Positions 34,003 through 44,935 of a DNA stretch of 64,000 nt are shown piece by piece (positions within the stretch are counted from its first letter, which is position 1; each line of letters starts with the position of its first letter). The stretch covers positions 3,868 to 67,867 of the forward strand of contig CAZUBA010000004.1 of NCBI GenBank assembly GCA_964618565.1, read 5' to 3'. The translations under genes were made by a program, and so were the position numbers. The notes under the pieces were generated by a model. It was not told the origin of the DNA, did no database searches, and saw only the letters and a program-made list of their open reading frames with translations. This DNA comes from STC-113 sp964618565 (lineage in GTDB: Bacteria > Patescibacteriota > Gracilibacteria > BD1-5 > UBA2023).

Positions 34003-34677
34003 TTAGATTTTCTCTTTTAAATATTTGTCCAATACATCAGAAATAACGAATTTCTTCAATTCTTGGATATGCTTAGAAAATTTTTTTAAGGAAAGATTGC
34101 GTTTCTTCTCATATTTTTTTGCTTTGGCTGAGATATTATCTATATGATAGAATAATAGAAGGACGGCAATTGAAATCACAGAAAAATTAATGCTGATGAA
34201 TTTGAAGTCCCAATATATCTGAAGTCATCAGAGAATCAGTAATACAAGGATTAAAATATCAAATCCATATGTTCTATTGAATTTTTTTGAGCAGACCCAA
34301 AGAAGATTATTGAAGAAATCAGATTCGAGATTCTTTATCTCCTTTTTTACACTGGATTTTTTCCTTTTCAGAATGAAATTTGTTTTTTGCTTTATTGTTT
34401 CGATTGGTTCTCAATTCGCTCATATTCAAGACCATAATTTTCTCGGTTCAATCGCTTCTGGCTCTTCTTTTATTATCGCCCATCAGAAAATCGGCAAGAA
34501 ATCTTTATATATCTGCTTATTATCTGTCCAGGAGGTTAATTTCTTTTCATAATTATGCTCAGGGATAATTACATATTCTCAATCTTCTATTATTTCCGGA
34601 ACTAATGATTCTCAACAGTATATGCATACTAGAGCCTCATTTCATATTAATTCATCACACGCTATACATCTTTTCAT
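34003..34677 (-). CDS. zinc-ribbon membrane protein
   Basis: A 224-residue protein. The N-terminus is a zinc ribbon, MKRCIACDELIGNEALVCIYCGES (C-x2-C ... C-x2-C), then a charged stretch and two adjacent membrane helices (DILILVLLILGGLQIYWDF and FISINFSVISIAVLLLFYHI) and a basic cytoplasmic tail. This plan is common among small inner-membrane proteins of unknown role. Coordinates include the ribbon's own ATG. Confidence 0.7.
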
Positions 34678-34731
34678 ATAGAATACAAAAGAAAATATTA
34701 ATGCTTAAGGAATTTCATTAGAATAAGAATC

Positions 34732-35463
34732 TTATAAATACTTCCCACAGGTAAATCTCACATTTTCATCAGGAGTATTCTTGTACAGCCAATTAACATA
34801 AGAAAGATCATTCCAAGCCATCTCTTCAAAAGTCGTTCATTTATATTTTCCAAAATTTATCTTAAGAAGCAGAATCGGGGATCTTGTAAGCTCAAGCATT
34901 TTATCTATTGTCTCAGAATCAGAATTAAGATTATATCTTATCTTGGTTTGAGAATGCAGATATTGGAAAATAACTTTTGCAACTTGTGCATCCCCTATTG
35001 CATCATGAGATTTCACATCTGGAAAAACTATTCATTTTTCCATGAGATAATATTTTAATATTTCCTGTCTATAGCTGTTTTCAAATTCATCTTCTTGTTC
35101 TTGCAGCAGGTGTTTTGCAATCTGGAGAGAATCAATGTACTTCTCTATCTTGAGTCAGAATTTAGAGATCATGCCAATATCAAAAAGTACATTATGACCT
35201 ATGAATATAGTTTTATCAATAAGTGATTCAATAAGCTTATACTCAGACACTTCAGGCGAAAAAACCGGCAGATTCATTATTTCAGCTTCCATAATTCCGT
35301 GAGTAGCTTTTGACATCAGAGATATTTTCCTGTCTCAGTTACTGAAAAAAGAATTTAGTCAATTTGCAAATTCTCAATTCACTTCATTTATAAGTCATAA
35401 TTGGATTATTACATCTTCATCTTTAATTCACGTTGTTTCCGTATCTATAAATGTCAGATTCAT
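34732..35463 (-). CDS. DnaQ-like 3'-5' exonuclease (DEDDh)
   Basis: A 243-residue protein. ExoI motif MNLTFIDTETTGIKDED, ExoII IFIGHNVLFDIGM and ExoIII SHDAIGDAQVAK give all four acidic ligands plus the catalytic His. The C-terminal extension ends NFGKYKGTTFEEMAWNDLSY, the short putative quorum/DUF3820-like tail found after some such exonucleases. It could be a proofreading subunit or a repair nuclease; it is too short to include a PolC and no holE/dnaE is near. Twelve bp separate it from the upstream small secreted gene. Confidence 0.85.
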
Positions 35464-35474
35464 AAAGGAAGGGA

Positions 35475-35732
35475 TTATTTATATTGTTTCTTTTTGTACT
35501 TGGGATCAGGAACGCCGAATTTAGGAACTGACTTAATTTTTGAGCAGTGCCTAGTATTGATTGTATATCACCATTTGCTGCAATTTGTCCTGCAGTAATG
35601 GCAGCCATCCCAAGAGTTAGATCAAGGATGAGCCATAACCATTAAAGGGCTTAATAAAAAAATTACCATAAAAAAAGCCATGATCCTTTTATAGAATCGG
35701 CCTATTTCATTAATTGGTTCTGCGTTGAACAT
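35475..35732 (-). CDS. small secreted Cys/His-rich (YHYH-type) protein
   Basis: An 85-residue protein with a hydrophobic leader (MAFFMVIFLLSPLMVMAHP) and a compact motif DGCHYCRTNCSKWG ... RHC. This GCHxCRTNC pattern occurs in short secreted or nuclease-linked domains ending in a His/Cys cluster. The His and Cys residues probably bind a metal. Export is expected from the leader. The start could also be the internal Met at the leader. Confidence 0.65.
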
Positions 35733-35833
35733 AATGAAAATTATTATATATCTATGGCTTTGATTTAATCATATTATTTGAAATATGCAAATCTTTTATT
35801 TTAAAACAGATTGTAAAATCAAAGATATAGGTT

Positions 35834-36937
35834 CTAATCGATTTTTGATAAATGAGGATCGCTACTTGTTTTTTCATCAAAACTATCTAGACAATCTTTT
35901 AGTATATAATCTATACTTTTCAGATTGAAGGCATTCAATTGCTTTTTAAGCCTTCTATATATTTCTTCAAAATTGATTCATCAATTATTCAATTCAACCT
36001 TTGCCTCCATAAAAGCGCTTATGATATCAGCATGCTTCACGAATTTTCATGTATCTCAATGAAATGGATTCAACATGTAATCAAAAATCTCTTCTTTGTA
36101 TTCAGGGGAAATATAATAGAAAAAATAATCATTCATCATATTTATCTCCACTTTTTCCAGTACTTCAGAAAATCAAGGAGCAGCTTTTTTTGTAGGAGTT
36201 ATTATGTCTCAGGTTATTGATTCAGGTATATCATGATAAATTGCCCTCATCAGATTATCAAGCATATCAAAATCTTTTCAATGATGTTTTTCAATGCTTG
36301 TCATAACATAGGTAATGAAAGTTATGACAACCAAATGAGACATTACAGAAATTGGGTAAATCCGATTGTGCTGATTCCACCTCATTGAGTGAGTCAGCCT
36401 TCTTATCTGAGAAAGATATTTATTATAATTATCATTTTGAAGAAGTGTCTTGAGGCTTTGCAATTCTTTTCATTTTTCTTCAAGGCTGATTTTTATGTTT
36501 TGAAGTGAAATATCATAAATATCAGGAAATACCCTTTCATTAACCATGCATTCCCTATATCAAGCGTATTTCTTGCTTGCGCTGATTATCCTCAATTCCA
36601 ATGCTTTGTCTTCATTATAAAGCGTTTCTCGTATATCATCTCTCATGTAATCGGGTCATTCAAGAGATAATATGTATTTGATTGCTTTATTTTCTATAGT
36701 GAGAAGTATATCTCTATCCTGTTTTCATATATAATCTCTTGTTCAAGAATTTATGTCTGATAGGATAAGCCTTTTGAAAGAATTGAATAACATCCTCTTG
36801 ATAATGAATTCCTTATCGACTGTTTTTCATTCTGATTCCTCTAAATGGGCTAGGAATAATGCGGTATGCAAGGAAAATCACAGATTATCCAGAAGTGAAA
36901 CCGACTCGATTCTAGGATAATTATTCCATCTTTTCAT
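35834..36937 (-). CDS. HD-domain hydrolase (YfbR/HDDC2-like)
   Basis: A 367-residue protein with an HD-type fold in its second half: RIYPISVMSHLVVITFITYV, then LMRAIYHDIPESITGDIITP and TKKAAPGFSEVLEKVE, the pattern of YfbR-like 5'-deoxynucleotidases. The first half repeats part of this plan (GFSLHTALFLAHLEE, KRLILSDINSGTRDYI), so the gene looks internally duplicated with one degenerate copy. Metal-dependent removal of phosphate from dNMPs is the known activity of the family. The start MKRWNNYPRIES was preferred; in-frame ATGs further upstream exist. Confidence 0.75.
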
Positions 36938-37395
36938 AGACAATCAGCTTGTCAGCATCAGCTTCAGCAAATTTCAAATCATGATCTTTTAGGTTTAAAA
37001 AATAATTTATCCCCCTTATCCGGAAGATTTGCTTCCAATCTTAATTGTGGAGCATTATATTCATTAATCAGAATAATCAATCTTAGGTAAATATTTGCAT
37101 GATTCTGGGATGTTAATATCCATGCTTCCGGCAATTGTCATTCCAGACTTGATCTGGAATCTGATAAAATCAAAAAGTCCTAATTAACTAAGACATAGCA
37201 TGTTTTGTCATTCCAGACTTGATCTGGAATCTGATAAAATCAAAAAGTCCTAATTAACTAAGACATAGCATGTTCGTAATGAAATATTTGGCTTAAAATA
37301 AGGCAGACTCACTCTCAATTGACAAAAATGTATTCTTATTTGCATTTAATAATTTCTGACTAAAATAAATGTATTAGTACGATAAATTTTCCGAT
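36938..37395. other. 457-bp stretch without a gene
   Basis: Both strands were read with code 25 and no convincing frame was found. It holds the 70-bp tandem duplication described separately. The flanks are AT-rich with a TTGACA at about 37319 that may belong to a promoter for the gene at 37396. Confidence 0.6.
37136..37275. repeat. 70-bp tandem duplication with palindromic core
   Basis: Two adjacent copies (37136-37205 and 37206-37275) are identical except at the last base. Each begins TGTCATTCCAGACTTGATC and contains a 19-bp palindrome TTCCAGACTTGATCTGGAA. The same palindrome family reappears at 46506 and 46571. Confidence 0.9.
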
Positions 37396-37836
37396 ATGCA
37401 CAAGCCAGCTTTCATTTTTGGGAATAAGGAAATTCCTCCCGAACAACAGGATAATTTAACTGAGATAAGAAAAATCAATTCAGAAATCGTATTTGAATTA
37501 TTATGAAAAAAAAATCTAACTACTGAGGATTGGACCGCTTTTTTTGAAATGCTCAATAAAGAAACTTCTCATATAAATTCCGTAGCTGAATTTTATGAAA
37601 ATTGAACTTATTTGCTTCTTTTGAATTTTATAAATTTATCTCCAGAAAAATCAAGAGACATATTCCTTCATGAGATTATACTCAAGGCTCCTCTTTATCC
37701 CTTAATGGCATTTTGTTTTTTAAATGATCTGAATGCTTTTAGAATCAGTTGAATCTGGTCTATACCCAGTGTCACAGATGCTATTAATATATTAACAAGG
37801 AAAAATATAGAATTCAGAAGCTATTTGAATATTTAA
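37396..37836 (+). CDS. hypothetical protein
   Basis: A 146-residue, mostly helical protein starting MHKPAFIFGNKEIPPEQQDN. No motif recognised and no membrane segment. Few UGA glycines (in LLGKKNL, YENGTYL and ISGIWS). It is followed 15 bp later by another small unknown gene on the same strand; together they look like a small operon. Confidence 0.65.
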
Positions 37837-37851
37837 CCATCTTTAAAAAAT

Positions 37852-38115
37852 ATGAGCAACCGAGGAATCTATCCTTCTGATGTGCAATTTTATTGATATA
37901 TGCACAAACAAGATACCCCAAGTGAACAAGAGCTGGATGCAACGGTAATTTTTATAAAATGACAAATCTATAGGATTGTAATGAGAACCGTGGAACAAAA
38001 TGATCTTGAAAAATATTTGGGTTTATATTCATTAGAAAAATGATATCTGAAAATTAGATATTCCAAAGACGACACTCAAGAAAACAGATATAAAATAGAT
38101 GAAATACTTGATTAA
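37852..38115 (+). CDS. hypothetical protein
   Basis: An 87-residue protein, MSNRGIYPSDVQFYGYMHK at the start and RYKIDEILD at the end. Probably alpha/beta. No family recognised. It could be the second gene of a pair with 37396-37836 and precedes the receiver-domain gene by 174 bp. Confidence 0.6.
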
Positions 38116-38289
38116 AATTTATCTGAAAATGTTCGGTTGTCATTTGCGAATGACAGGAAAAATATTTATAAAAAGGCTTATTTAAGTTAAGATTTAGATT
38201 TTCTGCTTCTATAAAATATAGAAAATTTGCAAAATAATCGATTCTTCATTAATATTAAAAATAAAGGATAAATATATTTTAATGACAAT

Positions 38290-40281
38290 ATGATGAAAAA
38301 TACAACAATCAGTAATGAGCTTCCTGAAAGAGAAAAATTAAAAGTACTTTTTGTTGACGATGAAATTGCTAAAGTCAGAGAGCTGCTTAAAGGAATCACA
38401 TCATCATCGGTTGAGATAATTCCATTTGAACCTTTTTATGATACAGATGAGACATTCAGAGAAATACTGACTTTGATGCCTGATCTGATATTCATGGATC
38501 ACTGATTGGCTCAAGGGCCGAAAAAAGCAGATTGAGACAAGGTTATCCAAGAATTGGTCAGCAGATGATATAAATGAAAATTCATAACAAATACAGGCTG
38601 AGACGTAAATGAAAATTTCAAATCTGTTGCACATCTCAGAAATGATGTTTGAGAAAGAGTCATTATCGAACATGCTAATAAAAAACCGAAAATAATTGAT
38701 ATGCTACTTAGGGATTATTCCAGAAGCATTTCACTTATTCTGAATATTGATAAAATTGATTTGATAACACGAAGGACAATCAAAGAAAAACTTTTAGCCG
38801 CTCCTTCTGCAATGATTAATTTAACAGAAGAGGAAAAAACTTTCGTTCAAGATATTTTTTGATGCAACAGCATAAATAAAAAATGCAGGCTCCAGATACT
38901 TCTGAATGATGAAGAATTCATTCTGAATCAGATCGCAACAGCTGAGAAGGCAGAACAGGATATATTTTACGAAGAAATAAAAAAACTTGCAGGATATTGA
39001 GTTTTGCCTGATGATTCAAAACTGCTTCAAGTTATCCCTGCGGAAGAAGAAAGAGAGCCAATCCAGACCAGGAATTCAAATTTCAGAAAAAACTTAAGCA
39101 AGCAAGCGCTTGAAGAGTGATATGAATCCTTGACCTCTGATGAAAAAGAAGAATTATTGAGTGAGATAAGAAAAACAGAATATGGTCTCACATCCTATTC
39201 AAAAATCAGAAGCAAGTATGTTTACTGAGAAATATTGTCAAGATTTAATAATATTAATGATTATGAAAAAAAGAATATCCTTGATGAAATGATAAATGGT
39301 GATTATGAGGCATTTTGCCAAGTTGAATCTGAAGCTCTTGATTGAATAAACTTAAGCATGATAGAATCAGGCATTGCAATGAGAATAATGCTCAGGAATC
39401 CTTCAGAGGTACATAAGAGAGAGTTTGACTTTGTCTGATCTTATTCGAGGCCTGAAATGGATTTAGTTGCCTTATACCTGACCGCATATTTGAAATGAGC
39501 CAAGCTTCCTCAATATCTTATGGATAAATTATGGGAACATAGAGAGAAAATACTTAATTTTGATAGATTTGAATGTGTGGGACCAAAACCGATTTTTGCT
39601 ATTATGTCTTTTGATCAATTCAGTTCTGAGTATGACGAATCACAAAAGAAAGATATGATTTTAAGGATTCTTGATAAGTGGAAGAATAAATGAAAAATCA
39701 GTTACATCAGAGAATTCTCAACGCTAACTTGAGAAGAATATGATATGGATTTAAGCCTTAAAAATATCCAAGAATTCCGAGATTACGATATGGATGAAGT
39801 ATTTGAAGCAATAGAAGGCAAAAAACTCGTATTAAGCAAAGAATGCTATATCGGATTCATAAAGAAACAATTATGCAAATGAGCCCATAAGAATGTGGAG
39901 GCATTATTTGCCAATGATCCTGATTCAAAACTCTGAATTATAACTTGAGAAGAATTGAAATCATACATTAAGGAATATTCACCGAAAAATATGATAGAAC
40001 TTCTTTTTACTCTTATGGAAAAATGAAGTTTATCTCTGGATAAAACTGCTAAGGAATTCATGTTAAGAAATTATCCATGAATATCTGTGCAAATTGCTAT
40101 TGAAAAATATACTATAAAAAAGATAGCAAATTATTTATGAGTATCAGAAAAAAGATTAAAAGAATCCGCATCCTCACAATATAAGGAAAATTTTAATTAT
40201 CATATGCTCGCAAAATTAAGAAAATACGAATGAAAGCAAGATGAATTCAAGAAATTATTTCTTCTTTCTGAACTTTATTAA
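38290..40281 (+). CDS. receiver-domain protein with large unknown output region
   Basis: A 663-residue protein. The N-terminus is a CheY-like receiver: LKVLFVDDEIAKVRELLKG gives the acidic pair, LIFMDHGLAQGP the phospho-acceptor Asp, and FITNTGGD the conserved Thr region. The following ~530 residues are charged, helical and unlike any DNA-binding, GGDEF or kinase domain known to me. Several segments look internally similar (MINGDYEAFCQVESEA; LSLKNIQEFRDYDMDE), and a late part has an HTH-like feel (KKIANYLGVSEKRLKESA). No histidine kinase is nearby, so it is an orphan. ATG 38290 or 38293. Confidence 0.8.
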
Positions 40282-40293
40282 TCAATTTATAAT

Positions 40294-40527
40294 TTGGGGG
40301 ATCATATATGGAAAATAATGAATCTTGCTTTTGATTTATCTGCAAACAGGAGCTGCTGCAACAAAAACTTGATGCCACTATCTCTTTGCGGAATGAGAGA
40401 TATACAGAATTACCTTAAAACTCTTAAAGAAAAAGATTTGGATGAATTTGAAACGATTTTCCCTCTGGAAAAATGATTTTTAAGAGCAATAGATATCTCG
40501 TGATCAGGAGCAAAAATTCAGGTATAA
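40294..40527 (+). pseudogene. possible degraded small gene
   Basis: One frame (TTG start at 40294) is open for 77 codons with two UGA glycines, ending QNYLKTLKEKDLDEFETIF...IQV. A second frame starting at ATG 40309 gives MENNESCFGFICKQELLQQ and stops after 36 codons. A third ends RYKIDKALEELSF at 40561. The pieces in different frames look more gene-like than the single frames, and suggest a small protein broken by frameshifts. It could also be one real 77-residue protein. Confidence 0.35.
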
Positions 40528-40564
40528 GATTGATAAGGCATTGGAGGAATTGTCATTTTAGAAT

Positions 40565-40603
40565 AAAAACAATCATTATGCATTTTGCATAATGATTGTT
40601 TTT
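40565..40603. terminator. bidirectional intrinsic terminator
   Basis: AAAACAATCATTATGC, ATTTT, GCATAATGATTGTTTT, between convergent transcripts. Confidence 0.85.
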
Positions 40604-40618
40604 AGTGATATTATTTTC

Positions 40619-42667
40619 TTATATTCTGAAATCATCAATAGCATTAAGTCATATTTGTGACTTTTCATCACTTGCCACAAACATCGGAATAGAGAAAACC
40701 TCAAGAGCATCTTTAAGCGATAACGTTCTGAGTGCAGAATCCTTTCTGCCTGAAAATGGAAGACTATCAGGCGACCTTTGACATTGGGTATTCAGGTTGA
40801 CTCTGCAGACTTGATTCGATAAAAATCTTATTAATTCTTTAACTTCTCAGGCATTGCTATCTTCTCAGAAGAACACGCTTGATTGTTGTCAATATTTTGA
40901 TTCTTTGATATAATCTTTAACTTCATCAAGCTTACCGAATCTGACCATGGGCACAATCGGTCAGAATTGTTCTGTATCATATATCCGCATTCATTTCTCT
41001 ACTCATATCATTACGGCTGGATGAAGATATGATCAGACTCTTTTTCATCAGCATTCATTTATAATAGTTGCTCATTTTCCCTTTGCGTCAGCTATCAATG
41101 ATTCCAAAAAATCAAGATGATCAAGATCTGGAATCGGAGTCAGATTAACTCACTTTTCAAATGGGAATCAGAATTTCAACTTTGATAATTGCAACAAATA
41201 TTCTTTTGCGAACTCATCAAAAACTTCATCTTGTATGAATAATATCTTAAGAGCAGTGCATCTTTGTCAGTTAAAGCTTAGGCTTCCTGCTAAGGCTTGC
41301 TTGACAGTTGAATTGATATCACATCAAGCCATTACGACTCATGCATTTTTAGCTCATAATCATAAAACAGAGTTGAGCTTATGAGGATATGGATGTTGTG
41401 AAATTATATCATCAGCAACCTTATCCGATCCGATAAAAGCCAAATTTGCTATTTTTCCTGATTTTATTATAGGCGAGATTATATCTTTTCATTTTCAATA
41501 AATGATATTCACTGCTCATTTCGGGAAACAATCCATAAATCCTTTCTGAAGGAAATAATTGAATAAAACTCAGAATTTTGCCGGTTTATAAATGATAGTA
41601 TTTCACATCAGAAGCGCTGGAATCAATGTTGTGAAAGTTTCATTGAATGGATAATTATAAGGACCCATGCAAAGAGTCGGTCCGGTTGGAGCCCTCCTTA
41701 CCGTAGTCGTGATTCATTTTGTAGTCTTTATCTTGCCATCTTCAGCAAGGAGAGCCTCATATTCATCGGTCGTGTCAAGAATATACTCAACTGTCCTGTC
41801 AAATTCAGTTGCAGCATATTCCCTAGATTTCCCAATTTCCCACATGAGAAACAATATTATATTTTCTCTATCCTTTACGATTTGAGCTGCGAATTCTTTT
41901 ACTTTATTTATTCTTTCAAGAGGTTTGGCGGATGGCCATTCTCATTCTCAAGAATCATATGCATTGACAGCGGCGTCAAGCGCTTCCATAGCTTCTTTTT
42001 CTCAAAGCAGAGGATATCCAGGAAGTTCATGATTTATGAGAACTCACTCTGAATTCATATAGGTCATTGGGGACAACACCTTCTGAAGTTCTCAAGTGAA
42101 TTCCCTTTGCTCTCAATTAATAAGATAAGTCCTGAATGTCGGGTTTTTTCAAAAAGGCACCCTATCCGTATCAAAAGATCTTCACGTGAAAGTTTTTTCT
42201 ATAGTACTGCTCAAATTTTCTTTTGTAAGAATCTCATTTACATCTCATCTTTTTCAATCCATCAAAGGTTGATGCTTTTTATCAGATTCATCAAATGCTT
42301 CCAAAGTTTTCCTGAGTCATTCAAATACTGCTCTTTTATCATAATCTCAACTTTTAGCTTCTCAAGTATCGGTTTCTTGCCAAATTCAATTTATTTTTTC
42401 CAATTTTAAAGTATTGTGATGAGTTGTTGTGGCCCAAAACAATAGTTCCTCATGAATTTCAATTAGCTTGTCAGTTTTAGTTATCATATATTTGAATTGT
42501 ACAAGGCTGATTTCTCAAACCGCTTTTTCGTTATGCAAAAGCATGAGCTTATTTGTTCAAGAATATTTTCAATCTGGAATATATTTATCCAATAAATCTA
42601 CATATTCCTTGATTGTTACTGAGGGTTTTGACTCTGGCTCCTGAATGCCATTTTTTGATTGATTCAT
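40619..42667 (-). CDS. gapN: NADP-dependent non-phosphorylating G3P dehydrogenase, extended
   Basis: A 682-residue protein. Residues of about 195-682 are a GapN-type aldehyde dehydrogenase that oxidises glyceraldehyde 3-phosphate to 3-phosphoglycerate with NADPH formation: FLMWEIGKSREYAATEFDR, APTGPTLCMGPYNYPFNE, the catalytic Cys in SLSFNGQRCTALK, and PDSLPFSGRKDSALRTLS. The first ~190 residues (beginning MNQSKNGIQEPESKPSVTIK) are an extension absent from usual GapN (about 475-500 residues), helical and without signal peptide. The enzyme bypasses phosphoglycerate kinase and supplies NADPH. No other glycolytic genes lie in the window. Confidence 0.9.
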
Positions 42668-42887
42668 GAAAATGAAAATTATGAATTATGTTAATGCTCA
42701 CGCTAAATGATGAACTTTTTTCCGATAGACTTCCTTTCCTTTTTCTTCTATTATTTATTTAATTATTCTAATTTTCTTTGTCTAAATTTACAACAAATAA
42801 ATAATTTGTCAAATCAATACTTCTCTTGATAAATAATCAATAGAGATTTGACTTCAATAGAGAGCATTACAATCATTATTTTGGTTT

Positions 42888-44036
42888 TTATAAAGCACTC
42901 TTTGATCAGGCTGACTGTTTCTTTACAACAACCGTTTCTTCATTTCGGATCCATGTTTTTCTTTGCATCAAAGCTCAGAAAGCGAAAAATGCCAATATCA
43001 AATCAATTATAGACCAAGGAGCTATAAATATTGAAACAAGCAAAATTATTCAGAATTTCTTCCAAATTGAATTCTTATCTTGAAGGAATTTATTTATGAA
43101 GAAAGCTGAAAAAATAGTTACAGTCAGCAATTTATAGAAAACAAAGCTGAATATGTAAATGAAAAGAAGAAGAAGTCCAATAGGAATTCATATTACAGTC
43201 AGCATTATGATTAAAATTGCGAAAGGCATTGCCGCAAAATACAAGAATCAGTACAAGAAGCTTTTTCAAGGACTTGCTTCAAGATTCAATCAAGTTTCAG
43301 TAAAGAATCTCTGAAATCAGAAATATAATATTGTGGCAAAAATAAGTAAGAACAGGAATCTATAAAGAAGATATGCAAATGATATGGCTAATATAGTTTT
43401 TCAAAAATCCTTATTATCAAATTCCGTTGCTTTAAATACCTTTTGTCAAGTTGTTACACCTTCCAATTGAGGATTATTGTTTGCTGAAGAATATGAAAGA
43501 TTTCAAGATATCCTTGCTCCTGAAGCTGTTTTTATTTCACGAGAATTCATATTTGCATTTCAAGAAATATGTCATGCAAAATTAACTTCTTTTCAGTTTA
43601 TGAAAGCATCTCATAAGGTCTGTCATTCATAGATTATATTTCCTCAATTCAAAAATATGTTTCAAGTTACTCTGGTTCATCTTTTTATATTTATCTGTCA
43701 GCCAAAAACCATGAGATCTCAATTTACAACAGAATCAATAATAACATTTCATCATGCAGCTTTCACATTCCTTCAGGATGTTCCATTAATAATAACAGTT
43801 CAGCCTGCTGCAAATATATTTTGAGATACGTTTCTTGCAATTTCCACGGTTCAGCCTGCAGCAAAATAGTCTCCTGCGACATCCGTTGCGAGACTTACGT
43901 TGGATCCTGCTTCATATCTGTCATCTCCGGACAACATTGCCCCCCTATCAGTTCAACTTTCAAACATTACTTGAGCCGATACTAAAATAGGGAATAAAAT
44001 TGCTGATAAAAGCAGTATTTTAAATGTTTTTTTCAT
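42888..44036 (-). CDS. bactofilin-like repeat protein with C-terminal membrane helices
   Basis: A 382-residue protein. Signal peptide MKKTFKILLLSAILFPILVSA, then a beta-helical region of short repeats (VAGDYFAAGGTVEIARNVSQ, NIFAAGGTVIINGTS, DVKAAGGNVIIDSVVN, NGDLMVFGGQINIKRG) like polymer-forming bactofilin domains, followed by four membrane helices (for example IIMLTVIGIPIGLLLLFIYI) and a basic tail. Bactofilin-like repeats outside the membrane could scaffold the envelope. Repeat glycines mix GGN and UGA. It continues past a UGA near 42906 to TAA at 42888. Confidence 0.8.
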
Positions 44037-44113
44037 ATGCGTTGACATTAATAAAATAGAGTTTATATTATACTCATTTTTATAGGATTAATCAAATTTT
44101 AAACTCTAAAATG

Positions 44114-44141
44114 TTTACATTAAAGGCAATGCAGATATAAT
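44114..44141 (+). promoter_or_regulatory. promoter of the DUF1624 gene
   Basis: TTTACA, 16-bp spacer, TATAAT, 21 bp before the ATG at 44163. Confidence 0.6.
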
Positions 44142-44162
44142 GTTAGAATTAAATTAAAAAAT

Positions 44163-44879
44163 ATGCGATATAAGATATTTGATGTTTTAAGATGAGGTTT
44201 TATCATAGGAATGATTCTATTCCATTTCAATTTTATTTTGGTTAATTTTTTTGATAATAATATTTTTGAAAATGAATATTTTTGGGTAAATCTGCAGTAT
44301 TTTTGAAAATTATGATTCCTATTTTTATCATGAATGACATTTTCATTAGCTCAAAACAAATATAAAAACAACCTTCCATTTGCTTATTCAAAAAAAATCT
44401 TAAAGCTCTTGATTTTATCCCTTCTCATAACATCGGCGAGCATCGTATTCGCAAAAGACTCGCCCATTTATTTCTGAGTCATTCATTATTTCGCTGTTTC
44501 ATATGTACTGCTTCTGCTTTTCAAAAAATTAAGATACTGGAATCTGCTGTTTGGCATTCTATTTATAATCATATGAATATATATTGAAAGGATGACTTTT
44601 GAAACATGAGTTCTCTTCATGCTATGATTCAAACCAATAGGTTATGATTATCTGGATTACTTCCCGTTATTGCCTAATTTCTGATATGCCTTATTGTGAT
44701 TTTGCCTTTGATCATATCTTTCAGAAAAGAGGCATGCAGAAAAATTCTTTTTGAATAGCCCTAGAATATTAAAGACAGTTGAATTCTTATGAAGAAGATC
44801 ATTATTGGTTTATGTTTTGCACACACCTGTTATTTTTGGGTTCATATGGATTCTGTATTTTTTGAGTAAGGCCTACTAA
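44163..44879 (+). CDS. DUF1624 / heparan-alpha-glucosaminide acetyltransferase-like membrane protein
   Basis: A 238-residue polytopic protein. It starts RYKIFDVLRGGFIIGMILFH, the conserved D-x-x-RG and downstream His of the DUF1624 (HGSNAT catalytic) family, has about seven membrane helices, and carries FKPIGYDYLDYFPLLPNFG and LVYVLHTPVIF. Relatives acetylate sugars across membranes. Many UGA glycines lie at helix positions. It may decorate surface glycans; no partner gene is adjacent. Confidence 0.8.
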
Positions 44880-44935
44880 TTGCGAATCAGGATATTGACA
44901 AATGAATATAAAAAAGAAAGGGCAAATAATAATAC

